Of a stretch of DNA of 14,212 nucleotides, positions 7,824 to 14,212 are shown piece after piece. Source of the stretch: JBBQXY01 sp051004815. Lineage in GTDB: Bacteria > Chloroflexota > Ktedonobacteria > Ktedonobacterales > Ktedonobacteraceae. Where the stretch lies: contig JBPCJY010000247.1 of NCBI GenBank assembly GCA_051004815.1, forward strand, positions 1 to 14,212, given 5' to 3'. Positions within the stretch are counted from its first letter, which is position 1; the number at the start of each line of letters is the position of its first letter. The position numbers and the translations under genes are program-made. The notes below the pieces were generated by a model, which was not told the DNA's origin, ran no database searches, and saw only the letters and a list, made by a program, of their open reading frames with translations.

Positions 7824-7911
7824 GTATACCCATATCAATGTCACTAAAGCACTCACCACAGTATACCTTAATGACGCAGCAAACACATTTTTTCGCGCCT
7901 ATGTAGTATAC
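7824..7911. promoter_or_regulatory. Three GTATAC palindromes in the kinase leader
   Basis: GTATAC occurs at 7824-7829, 7861-7866 and 7906-7911. The outer two extend to CTGTATAC in opposite orientations (7822-7829 and, on the minus strand, 7913-7906). The rightmost overlaps a -10 box. They could be binding sites of a dimeric regulator, or simply overlap AT-rich promoter-like words; the sequence alone does not decide. Confidence 0.25.
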
Positions 7912-7933
7912 AGGAGATTCTAGATGTATTCAA
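7905..7933 (-). promoter_or_regulatory. Second putative promoter for the kinase operon
   Basis: On the minus strand: -35 TTGAAT (7928-7933), 17-bp spacer, -10 TATACT (7905-7910), with 4/6 and 5/6 consensus matches. It is interleaved with the stronger promoter 12 bp upstream, so the two would compete for polymerase or give staggered starts. Confidence 0.5.
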
Positions 7934-7945
7934 CGAGCGTGTCAA
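7917..7945 (-). promoter_or_regulatory. Strong putative sigma-70-type promoter for the kinase operon
   Basis: On the minus strand: perfect -35 TTGACA (7940-7945), exact 17-bp spacer, -10 TAGAAT (7917-7922, 5/6). It lies between the stop of the 216-aa gene (7969) and the first kinase start (7804), giving a leader of about 105 nt. No terminator is apparent between 7946 and 7968, so some read-through from the upstream operon is possible. Confidence 0.65.
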
Positions 7946-7968
7946 GGCAAGCGGTGCAGTCCAGAGAC

Positions 7969-8619
7969 CTACTTCTTCCTGCGATTCTTCAGCCTCGGGT
8001 CTCTTACCTTCTTACTTTTTAACTTGCTGTGGAACCTCTTCGCACTCACGCTTTGCTCGCCTGGCAGAGGGACAGGCAGTCCAATATTAGCAGCTATTTC
8101 AGCATTGTACAGTGCCATCCACTCATTTAAGTCCTTCTCACTGCTCATGTCGAAGCCCCTCTCTTTGCCCATCATCACAAACGACTTGGCGATACCGAAG
8201 CTGCCTGGATCGCTCATTTTCTTCTTCAACTCGCGGGCTGCTTTGTCATCCAATACTTTGAGACAGGCAGCAGCGTTCTCCAGATGGAACTCGCGTTGCA
8301 TGAATTTCCAAAAAGCCTGCACCGTGCGCACGATATCGTCTGCCTCATCAGCCGTAGTCGACACCTTACGTGGGAAGAGATCGAAGAGGATTTCGCGCAA
8401 ATTACCAGGAGACATCTTCGGCGGAGTAACACCGAGATAATTCACCCCAAAATCCAGCATCATACTGGCCCACCCCAAATCACTCCCCTCCTGCCGGAGT
8501 GCCTGTCCTTCCGGCGATTGCTCAAATAACTGCATCAATTGGTCATGATACTGTCTTGTTGTTTTCTCAAGCGGCATGCCATCTCTATCAAGTACCTGCT
8601 GATGAATGTCGAATGTCAT
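7969..8619 (-). CDS. Hypothetical protein, 216 aa, with basic C-terminal tail
   Basis: I do not recognise this family. The protein is predicted soluble and mostly helical. It has three visible parts: an N-terminal helical region (1-60, with YHDQLMQLFEQSPEGQALRQ), a middle part (about 70-140, LREILFDLFPRKV, then an acidic ADEADDIV, then AFWKFMQREF), and a strongly basic tail from about 194 (KRFHSKLKSKKVRDPRLKN followed by RRKK) that could bind nucleic acid. The tail alone does not prove binding. The start ATG at 8619 has an excellent AGGAGGTG just upstream, which overlaps the stop of the preceding TPR gene; only 12 nt separate them, so translation is probably coupled and the products may act together. 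No catalytic motif or membrane segment is visible. The coding call rests on length, ribosome binding site and operon position. Confidence 0.8.
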   Translation of the reverse strand: MTFDIHQQVLDRDGMPLEKTTRQYHDQLMQLFEQSPEGQALRQEGSDLGWASMMLDFGVNYLGVTPPKMSPGNLREILFDLFPRKVSTTADEADDIVRTVQAFWKFMQREFHLENAAACLKVLDDKAARELKKKMSDPGSFGIAKSFVMMGKERGFDMSSEKDLNEWMALYNAEIAANIGLPVPLPGEQSVSAKRFHSKLKSKKVRDPRLKNRRKK

Positions 8620-8631
8620 GAAACACCTCCT

Positions 8632-9933
8632 CTAATAAGCATATTCTCGCTCAAACGTGACTACTTCCTTGAAATCGTGCAGATGCTCTATCATTTCCTG
8701 CATGGACAACGGGTCTTGCATCCCTTGTCTCCACTCAGGCCTATCCAGTGTTCCGAGCACCAGGTAGTCATTACCAGTCACCTGCGGGTTATATGTCGCA
8801 AAGTATCCGGCAAGCTGCTCTTCTAGCTGGTCTTGATGAGCAATCAGCAAGTCACAGTTGATACAGTAACGGCAGGTCTTTCCCAGTATGAGCGCAGGCA
8901 TCTGGTCTACATGAATGACAAGCGGAAGCTTGCGCTGCCGAGTTTTGCTGTGGCACTGTGGACACGTTGTGAAACGCACATCCTGGTAAGGGTTGAGAAA
9001 AAATCGGTAACTCGGTGGTTGCTCCCCAAGCTGTTTCCTGCTCCCTTTCACGATGTTCCCGGTCTTCTCAATAGTAGTATGAGCGGTAGTGGATGGACCA
9101 TCATCGCTCGGATTGTAAAAGGTAATGGATTGTTTGATGTCCGATTTCTGCGCCAGGTCTCTCAGTTCAATCTTCTCTGGCCCTTTTGATTGCCGTATTT
9201 CTGGCAGCTTCACGAGATTATCGCGAGCAATGGGATAGGTAGGATCAATTTCGAGAGCTTGTTTCAGAGCTGTTTCCGCCTCATCATAACGGAGTTGCAT
9301 AATGAGACTGACGCCCAGGTTCCCCCAGTACTGCGGTAAGTGGCCTCCCATCTCGATGATCTGCCGAAACACCAGTTCAGCCTCTTTCCACTTGCTCTGC
9401 CTCATCAAACTCATCGCTTGCATAAAGCGTTCTTCACGCTCAATGAATTCATCCAGTGTGCTATGTACTCCTTGCTCCTCCATGGCAGTCTGGATATGTC
9501 TGCGGCTAATCGCCAATTCCTGAGCAAACTTACGTGCCAGTTCGCCTGTATCATGCTTTGAAAGCGCAACTGCCTGTTCAAAATCGCGCACGGCTTGCCC
9601 GACACGCGTTGTATAGCGGCAAGCCAGGCCACGATTGTACCATAACTGAGCATTCGTGGGATCAATAGTCACTGCTTCAGTGAAGAGATCATAGCTTTCC
9701 TCGTAATGTTGCAACATGCCATGTGCCAACCCCAGCAAGGCCAATACCTCAACTCGCGTGGATGATCGCCTGGGGAGGTGGCTCAGCACAGGCTCACAAG
9801 TGTCGATGGTACCTGCAAAGTCGCCTTGGAGGATTTGATGCCTCGCATGGCTGATCTGCTGCTCGAATATTCGTGGTAGTACCAGACTCCTTTGCAGCTG
9901 TTTAGCCCGCCTTGATTTTTTCGACATATGCAT
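8632..9933 (-). CDS. TPR-repeat protein with C-terminal Cys-rich (zinc-binding-like) domain
   Basis: A 433-aa soluble protein. A basic N-terminus (KKSRRAKQLQ) precedes TPR units: about 28-56, 63-95 (ending AVTIDP), 96-128 (WYNRGLACRYTTRVGQAVRD), and a second set around 167-235 (WKEAELVFRQIIEMG; WGNLGVSLIMQLRYDEAE; ALEIDP). TPRs are protein-binding helical hairpins. The C-terminal part has CPQC (324-327) and, after a 26-residue gap, CRYCINC (354-360): five cysteines arranged like a zinc ribbon or knuckle. The end (about 385-433) is acidic and hydrophobic and unassigned. Start choice is open: ATG 9933 is only 3 nt from the GGAGG, whereas ATG 9927, giving MSKKSRR, has a more usual spacing of about 9 nt. 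The gene heads a two-gene operon with the 216-aa protein. Function unknown; an adaptor role is the safest reading. Confidence 0.88.
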   Translation of the reverse strand: MHMSKKSRRAKQLQRSLVLPRIFEQQISHARHQILQGDFAGTIDTCEPVLSHLPRRSSTRVEVLALLGLAHGMLQHYEESYDLFTEAVTIDPTNAQLWYNRGLACRYTTRVGQAVRDFEQAVALSKHDTGELARKFAQELAISRRHIQTAMEEQGVHSTLDEFIEREERFMQAMSLMRQSKWKEAELVFRQIIEMGGHLPQYWGNLGVSLIMQLRYDEAETALKQALEIDPTYPIARDNLVKLPEIRQSKGPEKIELRDLAQKSDIKQSITFYNPSDDGPSTTAHTTIEKTGNIVKGSRKQLGEQPPSYRFFLNPYQDVRFTTCPQCHSKTRQRKLPLVIHVDQMPALILGKTCRYCINCDLLIAHQDQLEEQLAGYFATYNPQVTGNDYLVLGTLDRPEWRQGMQDPLSMQEMIEHLHDFKEVVTFEREYAY

Positions 9934-9960
9934 ACCCCTCCTTCACTGTTCTTATTTGCT

Positions 9961-9989
9961 ATTATAAAGAGATAGACGCTATTCAGCAA
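9961..9989 (-). promoter_or_regulatory. Putative sigma-70-type promoter for the TPR operon
   Basis: On the minus strand: -35 TTGCTG (9984-9989), 17-bp spacer, perfect -10 TATAAT (9961-9966). It lies in the 147-bp divergent gap between the TPR gene and the DUF433 gene and leaves a leader of about 20 nt, ending in the AAGGAGG of the TPR gene. I see no equally good promoter for the rightward DUF433 gene in the same gap. Confidence 0.6.
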
Positions 9990-10080
9990 TATGTCACGTC
10001 ATCCTCATTGGTTACATTTTTATTCAGATAACTGTTTTCTTGTTCGTATGGTACACTTAATCAACGGAAGGAGAGAATAC

Positions 10081-10344
10081 ATGGCACTGCAAGGAATACG
10101 AAAAATCTCTACCGGGATTGTACAGGACCCGGCTATCAATAGTGGGCGACCGATCATCGAAGGGACACGCGTCTTTGTCGATCGTATTATCGGACACCTT
10201 GAGAGAGGTATGTCAACTGTGGAGCTTTGCCAGGGGTATGACCTGGCACCAGCACAAGTAAAGGCAGTCAAACAACTCAGCCCAGAACAGATTCAGTACG
10301 TGAAGGGCTATGCCGATGCACTGGAAAATGTAATAATGAGATAG
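10081..10344 (+). CDS. DUF433 domain protein, VapB-like antitoxin
   Basis: An 87-aa DUF433 protein. The family signature is clear: DPAINSGRPIIEGTRVFVD (16-34), followed by the helical HLERGMSTVELCQGYDLAPAQVKAV, which forms the winged-helix/HTH-like fold of the group. DUF433 proteins are commonly the antitoxin partner of DUF5615 PIN-like toxins, repress their own operon and bind the toxin. ATG 10081 is chosen because AAGGAGAG precedes it and the homology begins nearby; an in-frame ATG at 9991 would add 30 residues with no family resemblance. Directly downstream, within a few bases, lies a fragment resembling the toxin's C-terminal half, so this antitoxin seems to have lost its partner. It may still act as a regulator or as protection against related toxins; that is inference. 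Confidence 0.87.
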   Translation: MALQGIRKISTGIVQDPAINSGRPIIEGTRVFVDRIIGHLERGMSTVELCQGYDLAPAQVKAVKQLSPEQIQYVKGYADALENVIMR

Positions 10345-10552
10345 GATCATCACCTTCGATACCGACTACCTGAATCAGATGGTGTTCCCGCCGCCACATG
10401 GAGGCATCATCGTCCTCCGCTTCTTTCCAAGGGATATCTCTGTCAGGGAGCTTGCTTCTGCTGTGCTAAAGGCAGTCGCGCAAATAGCTCATCTTGATCT
10501 CTCCAATCGCGTCTATCAGCTCGATCCAAATGGATTAGAGGAAGAACTGTAA
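10340..10552 (+). pseudogene. Truncated DUF5615 PIN-like toxin remnant
   Basis: The open frame ending at TAA 10550-10552 encodes about 70 residues that read like the C-terminal half of a DUF5615 (Mut7-C/PIN-like) toxin: IITFDTDYLNQMVF, matching the family's TLDxDF acidic motif, then HGGIIVLRF and a helical region, ending NRVYQLDPNGLEEEL. The N-terminal half, with the usual start and DEN acidic motif (roughly 50-60 residues), is absent. There is no start codon ahead of the TFDTDY motif; an in-frame TGA lies at 10337-10339, and the first ATG (10379) comes after the motif. The frame overlaps the antitoxin stop by a few bases and is shifted against it. The simplest reading is a deletion that removed the toxin's first half and left the antitoxin intact. 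Family assignment comes from motif memory and needs a profile search. Confidence 0.68.
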
Positions 10553-10686
10553 GCATTGTGCCTTTAGTAACCTCTCATCAAAATCCCTCCCCTCCTTCGC
10601 TTGACACTCAACAAGCACAGTAGTAAGCTGTACCCGGAAAATCCTCTGCTAAATGCAATGATGGAAGGGCCAGAAGAAAGTAGCTC
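10553..10686 (+). promoter_or_regulatory. Gap before hsdM with possible promoter
   Basis: This gap holds TTGACA at 10601-10606, a perfect -35, but the hexamer 17 bp further on (TAAGCT, 10624-10629) is a poor -10, so the promoter is tentative. Just before hsdM a mini-ORF of ten codons (ATG 10658, ending in TGA 10688-10690) overlaps the hsdM start as ATGA; it might couple translation, although I see no ribosome binding site for it. No hairpin terminator was found for the toxin remnant. Confidence 0.3.
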
Positions 10687-12720
10687 ATGAACAACTTTAG
10701 CGAAAAAGTCAGTTTTATTTGGAGCGTCGCAGACCTCATCCGTGATACCTTTAAGCGCAGCAAATACCAGGATGTAATTTTACCGCTCACCGTCTTACGT
10801 AGAATCGACTGTGTGCTGCAACCCACAAAACCGCGAGTACTCGCAACCAATGAGAAGCTGAAAGGCAAACTCGATAACCTTGCGCCCCAACTCTGCAAAG
10901 CTTCTGGCTATGCCTTCTACAACACTTCCCTCTATGACTTTGAACGTCTGCTGAGTGATGCGCCACATCTGGCCACAAACTTGCGTGCCTATATCAATGG
11001 CTTCAGCGACAACATGCGCGAGGTATTGGAAAAGTTTGATTTTAACAACACCATCGCCAAGCTTGAAGAGGCTGGACTTTTATTTCTCGTGCTGGAGAAG
11101 TTTAAGAATATTGACCTTCATCCTGATGTCGTATCAAACCTCGAAATGGGCTATATCTTTGAAGAACTCATTCGCAAATTTAACGAAGCGTTGAACGAAA
11201 ATCCAGGTGAACACTTTACGCCGCGTGAAGTGATACGCCTGATGGTTAACCTGCTTCTTGTGCAGGATCAGGATATCCTCCAACATAGTCACATCGTCCG
11301 TACCGTCTACGATCCCTGCTGTGGATCGGGTGGTATGCTCACCATTGCCAAAGATCGTATCCTCGAAATCAACCCACTGGCCGAAGTTCACCTTTTTGGA
11401 CAAGAGTTGAACGGTGAAACATTCGCAATTTCCAAGTCCGATCTCTATATGAAGAGTGCCGATGGTCGCGACGCGGATAACATCAAGTTCGGTAGCACAC
11501 TCTCAAAAGACCAGCACGCGGAGAAGCACTTTGATTATCTACTGACCAATCCTCCCTATGGGAAAGAATGGAAGATGGACCAGGCCGCTGTGGAGGCCGA
11601 AGCCGAGCGGGGCTACGCTGGTCGCTTCGGTGCTGGTACGCCGCGCATCAGTGACGGCCAACTGCTCTTCCTCCAACACCTGCTCGCTCGTATGCAGGAC
11701 CTCGAAAAGGGTGGTAGTCGCCTCGCCATTGTCATGAACGGCTCGCCCCTCTTCACAGGCGATGCTGGCAGTGGCGAGAGCGAGATCCGCCGCTGGATTC
11801 TGGAAAACGACTGGCTTGAGGCCATTGTCGCGCTACCAGAGCAACTTTTCTATAACACTGGTATTTCCACCTATATCTGGGTGCTCACCAACCGCAAAGA
11901 GCCTCAGCGACAAGGCAAAGTCCAGCTTATCGATGCGACCAACTCCTGGGTGCAAATGCGCAAGAGCTTAGGGAATAAACGTCGCGAAATCTCAAAAGAG
12001 CACATGAAACGCATCACCGAAACCTCTCTCTCTTTCGCGGAAGCCGAACACGCCAGGATTTTTGACGCCACCGATTTCGGCTATCGCAAGATTACCATCG
12101 AACGTCCCTTGCGCCTCAACTTTCAGGCCAGTCCAGAACGGCTCGCCAGCTTACCACAGCAGAAAGCTTTTATCGACCTCGCAACCAGCAAAAAGAAGCA
12201 TGCCCAGGAGCGGTCACGTGAAGAATCCTCCGGTAAGGAACAGCAACAAGCCATCCTGTCCCTACTCGCTGTACTGCCAGGCATACTCTTTAAAGATCGT
12301 GCCGCATTCGAAAATGTATTAGATAAAGCCGCTAAAACAAGTAGCCTCAAGCTCAGCCCTGCTATCCGTAAAGCGATACTCTCTGCGCTCTCAGAGCGCG
12401 ACGAAACAGCCGAAGTGTGCCGCGACAAAGACGGTAATCCTGAGCCTGACCCAGAGCTGCGCGATACCGAGAACATCCCGCTCAAAGAAGACATCTGGAC
12501 ATTCTTCGAGCGCGAAGTCAAACCGCATGTCCCCGACGCCTGGATCAACACCGCCATGCGCGACCACAAAGACGGTGGCATCGGCAAAGTCGGCTACGAA
12601 ATCAACTTCAACCGCTATTTCTACACCTACCAGCCTCCACGCCCCCTGGAAGAGATCGAAGCGGATATCAAGCTACTGGAACGAGATATCCTGGCAATGC
12701 TGCGCGAGGTGGCCGGATGA
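10687..12720 (+). CDS. hsdM: Type I restriction-modification DNA methyltransferase subunit M
   Basis: The modification subunit transfers methyl from S-adenosylmethionine to N6 of adenine at the site chosen by HsdS; with HsdR the complex also restricts. The 677-aa protein has the HsdM N-terminal helical domain (about 5-145, starting NNFSEKVSFIWSVADLIRD), a linker with GEHFTPREVIRLMV, AdoMet motif I DPCCGSGG (209-216) and catalytic motif IV NPPY (288-291). All key residues are present. It is longer than classic HsdM (about 500-530 aa): after about 480 comes an extra C-terminal region with a Lys/Glu-rich stretch (500-520), then RDKDGNPEPDPELRDTENIP and YFYTYQPPRPLEEIEADI, a C-terminal form shared by a common long HsdM subgroup. 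The ribosome binding site is weak (AGAAGAAAG). The gene overlaps hsdS by 4 bp (ATGA), so the two are translationally coupled. Confidence 0.96.
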   Translation: MNNFSEKVSFIWSVADLIRDTFKRSKYQDVILPLTVLRRIDCVLQPTKPRVLATNEKLKGKLDNLAPQLCKASGYAFYNTSLYDFERLLSDAPHLATNLRAYINGFSDNMREVLEKFDFNNTIAKLEEAGLLFLVLEKFKNIDLHPDVVSNLEMGYIFEELIRKFNEALNENPGEHFTPREVIRLMVNLLLVQDQDILQHSHIVRTVYDPCCGSGGMLTIAKDRILEINPLAEVHLFGQELNGETFAISKSDLYMKSADGRDADNIKFGSTLSKDQHAEKHFDYLLTNPPYGKEWKMDQAAVEAEAERGYAGRFGAGTPRISDGQLLFLQHLLARMQDLEKGGSRLAIVMNGSPLFTGDAGSGESEIRRWILENDWLEAIVALPEQLFYNTGISTYIWVLTNRKEPQRQGKVQLIDATNSWVQMRKSLGNKRREISKEHMKRITETSLSFAEAEHARIFDATDFGYRKITIERPLRLNFQASPERLASLPQQKAFIDLATSKKKHAQERSREESSGKEQQQAILSLLAVLPGILFKDRAAFENVLDKAAKTSSLKLSPAIRKAILSALSERDETAEVCRDKDGNPEPDPELRDTENIPLKEDIWTFFEREVKPHVPDAWINTAMRDHKDGGIGKVGYEINFNRYFYTYQPPRPLEEIEADIKLLERDILAMLREVAG

Positions 12721-14087
12721 CTCAAACAAAACCACAGGAAGCCACATCGTTCACGAGCAAATGGAAAACATACCCTGCTTACAAAGATTCGGGCGTGGAA
12801 TGGCTAGGGGAGATACCGGAACATTGGGAAATATGGAAGATTGCACATGCTTTTAAACAAATAGGAAGTGGCACAACGCCATTAACCTCTCATGAAGATT
12901 ATTATGAGGGAGACATTCCTTGGGTGAACACATCCGAGCTGAGAGATGGCCCCATATTTGATACAGCAAAGAAATTAACTAAAAGAGCGTTACTTGACTT
13001 AACGCCCCTCCGTATTTATCCTCCTGGAACTTTATTAGTAGCTCTCTACGGAGCAACTATTGGCAAAGTAGGAATTCTAGAGATTCCTGCAACAACAAAT
13101 CAAGCTTGTTGCGCCCTTTCTGAGTTAAATTATCTTTCTGTAAAATTTGCCTTCTACTGGTTTTTAGCTTACCGCCAGCAGTTAATTTTACTTGCATCAG
13201 GAGGAAGTCAACCAAATATAAGCCAGGATATTATCCGTTCTCTAAGAATATCGGCACCACCCCTCCCAGAACAATGCGCTATTTCCTCCTTCCTCGACCG
13301 TGAAACCGCCAAAATCAACACACTGGTTGCCAAAAAAGAGCGACTAATCGAGCTTTTGCAGGAGAGGCGATCTGCTCTCATCAGTCATGCAGTTACGAAG
13401 GGACTTGACCCAACGGTGAAGATGAAAGATTCGGGGGTCGAGTGGTTGGGGGAGATACCGGAACATTGGGAAGTGAGGAGACTTAAATACATAGCTTCAA
13501 TTCTTCGTGGTAAATTTTCACATCGTCCTCGTAATGACCCGCGAATGTATGATGGACCTTATCCTTTTATACAAACAGGGGATATTACAGCAACCACCAA
13601 ATATATTACAAGTTATCAGCAGACATTAAATGAAACGGGCTTTGCAGTGAGCAAGCAGTTTCCAAGCAGAACATTAGTGATGACCATTGCTGCTAATATA
13701 GGAGATCTTGCAATCTTACAGTTTCCTGCTTGCTTTCCTGATAGCATCGTTGGTTTTGTTCCTACTCCTGATGTTGCTCTTGATTATCTGTACTACAATC
13801 TTACATCTATGAAACCTGAAATGATGAGTACAGCTACGTTAAACACGCAACTAAATCTGAACGTAGAACGAATCGGAGGGCTTATTACAGCATGCCCTCC
13901 AATTCGAGAACAAATTACTATAGCATCCTACCTTGAACACGAAACAGCCAAAATCGACGCACTCATTTCCAGAATTCGCGATGGCATTGAGAAGTTGAAG
14001 GAATATAGCACAGCACTGATTTCGGCGGCGGTGACGGGGAAGATTGATGTGAGGGGGGAAAACGTCATAACAGAAGACGAAATGTAG
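12717..14087 (+). CDS. hsdS: Type I restriction-modification specificity subunit S
   Basis: HsdS recognises the bipartite DNA target for the type I enzyme. The 456-aa protein has two similar halves. Each starts with DSGVEWLGEIPEHWE (24-38 and 238-252), continues with a target-recognition domain (about 40-185 and 253-398), and ends with a coiled-coil spacer: FLDRETAKINTLVAKKERL to about 231, and YLEHETAKIDALISRIRDG to about 444. First-half features include GSGTTP and GATIGKVG; the second includes IQTGDIT and IAANIGD. The two target domains differ strongly, so two different half-sites are expected. The start overlaps the hsdM stop as ATGA. The DNA of the target domains looks more AT-rich than the conserved blocks and than hsdM, consistent with domain exchange. 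No hsdR follows within the remaining 125 bp. Confidence 0.95.
   Translation: MTQTKPQEATSFTSKWKTYPAYKDSGVEWLGEIPEHWEIWKIAHAFKQIGSGTTPLTSHEDYYEGDIPWVNTSELRDGPIFDTAKKLTKRALLDLTPLRIYPPGTLLVALYGATIGKVGILEIPATTNQACCALSELNYLSVKFAFYWFLAYRQQLILLASGGSQPNISQDIIRSLRISAPPLPEQCAISSFLDRETAKINTLVAKKERLIELLQERRSALISHAVTKGLDPTVKMKDSGVEWLGEIPEHWEVRRLKYIASILRGKFSHRPRNDPRMYDGPYPFIQTGDITATTKYITSYQQTLNETGFAVSKQFPSRTLVMTIAANIGDLAILQFPACFPDSIVGFVPTPDVALDYLYYNLTSMKPEMMSTATLNTQLNLNVERIGGLITACPPIREQITIASYLEHETAKIDALISRIRDGIEKLKEYSTALISAAVTGKIDVRGENVITEDEM
12783..12830 (+). repeat. Direct repeat in hsdS, copy 1
   Basis: A 48-bp unit encoding the conserved DSGVEWLGEIPEHWE block. It matches 13425-13472 with five mismatches, all in the left half; the last 24 bp (12807-12830) are identical to 13449-13472. 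The offset is 642 bp, exactly 214 codons, so recombination between copies keeps the frame. Confidence 0.9.
13425..13472 (+). repeat. Direct repeat in hsdS, copy 2
   Basis: Second copy of the 48-bp unit, at the start of the second target-recognition half. A G5 run (13448-13452) lies within it. A further related pair, GAAACxGCCAAAATC, lies in the coiled-coil parts at about 13302 and 13941. Confidence 0.9.
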
Positions 14088-14212
14088 TATTGGTTCTAGT
14101 GGCTGACAAGTAACATCATAGTGAATGCTCAGGGTCTGCGAATTATTGCTCACGAAACGATGGCGACTCCCAGGGCGAAGAAAAAAGGGCCCCCCCCTCC
14201 GCCGCGCTTCCC
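14088..14212 (+). other. Right-edge region after hsdS
   Basis: A frame opening at GTG 14121 (VNAQGLRIIAHETMATPRAK, then Lys/Gly/Pro) runs to the edge without a stop and could be the start of another gene, but it has no clear ribosome binding site and matches nothing I know; it does not resemble the start of HsdR. The last 30 bases are an A6 run, GGG, a C8 run and a GC-rich end of low complexity, which look like an unreliable contig end. No terminator for hsdS is visible. Confidence 0.2.

Noticed and set aside
9991..10080. N-terminal extension of the DUF433 gene from an upstream in-frame ATG at 9991
   Set aside because: The added 30 residues have no family resemblance, and the ATG at 10081 has its own AAGGAGAG ribosome binding site at good spacing.
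12123..12587. 154-aa open frame antisense to hsdM
   Set aside because: Ser/Arg-rich composition typical of a shadow frame opposite a codon-biased gene; hsdM is unambiguous here.
13851..14153. 100-aa open frame antisense to the hsdS end
   Set aside because: It overlaps the conserved coiled-coil of hsdS and has no recognisable domain or ribosome binding site.

Overview
The window reads as chromosomal DNA of moderate GC content. The mix of genes fits a Ktedonobacteria-type Chloroflexota: several PknB-like Ser/Thr kinases, two of them carrying WD40 propellers, next to an alpha-E/transglutaminase pair. This assignment is an inference from gene content and protein style, not from a marker gene. 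Both ends look like contig ends: each has a long homopolymer run (G9 at 57-65, C8 at 14190-14197) beside a shared 10-mer in opposite orientation, so the outer ~70 bases should be treated with caution.

Region 1 (137-2127, + strand) is a two-gene operon encoding an alpha-E (DUF403) protein and a bacterial transglutaminase-like cysteine protease. In known genomes this pair often follows a circularly permuted ATP-grasp gene, which would lie off the left edge. Region 2 (2131-7804, - strand) holds three Ser/Thr kinases. Two are tandem soluble paralogues, each with a seven-repeat WD40 propeller, 27 bp apart and driven by strong-looking promoters at 7905-7945. The third is membrane-anchored, has its own promoter at 4084-4111, and carries a DnaJ-C-terminal-like segment between kinase and membrane helix. 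It converges tail to tail with the transglutaminase gene, with only 3 bp between stop codons.

Region 3 (7969-9989, - strand) is a tightly coupled pair: a TPR protein with a Cys-rich, probably zinc-binding C-terminal part, then a 216-aa protein of unknown function with a very basic tail. A well-formed promoter lies at 9961-9989. Region 4 (10081-14087, + strand) is accessory and defence-like. It has a DUF433 (VapB-like) antitoxin gene followed by the decayed C-terminal half of a DUF5615 PIN-like toxin. Next come hsdM and hsdS of a type I restriction-modification system, overlapping by 4 bp. No hsdR is visible; it may lie beyond the right edge. hsdS has two target-recognition halves bounded by long in-frame direct repeats, a layout that permits specificity switching by recombination.

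I found no tRNA, rRNA, CRISPR array or insertion sequence. The most unusual items are the kinase with the DnaJ-like segment and a non-RD (HLD) catalytic loop, the paired kinase-propeller paralogues, the orphaned antitoxin with its toxin remnant, and the uncharacterised TPR/zinc plus 216-aa pair.
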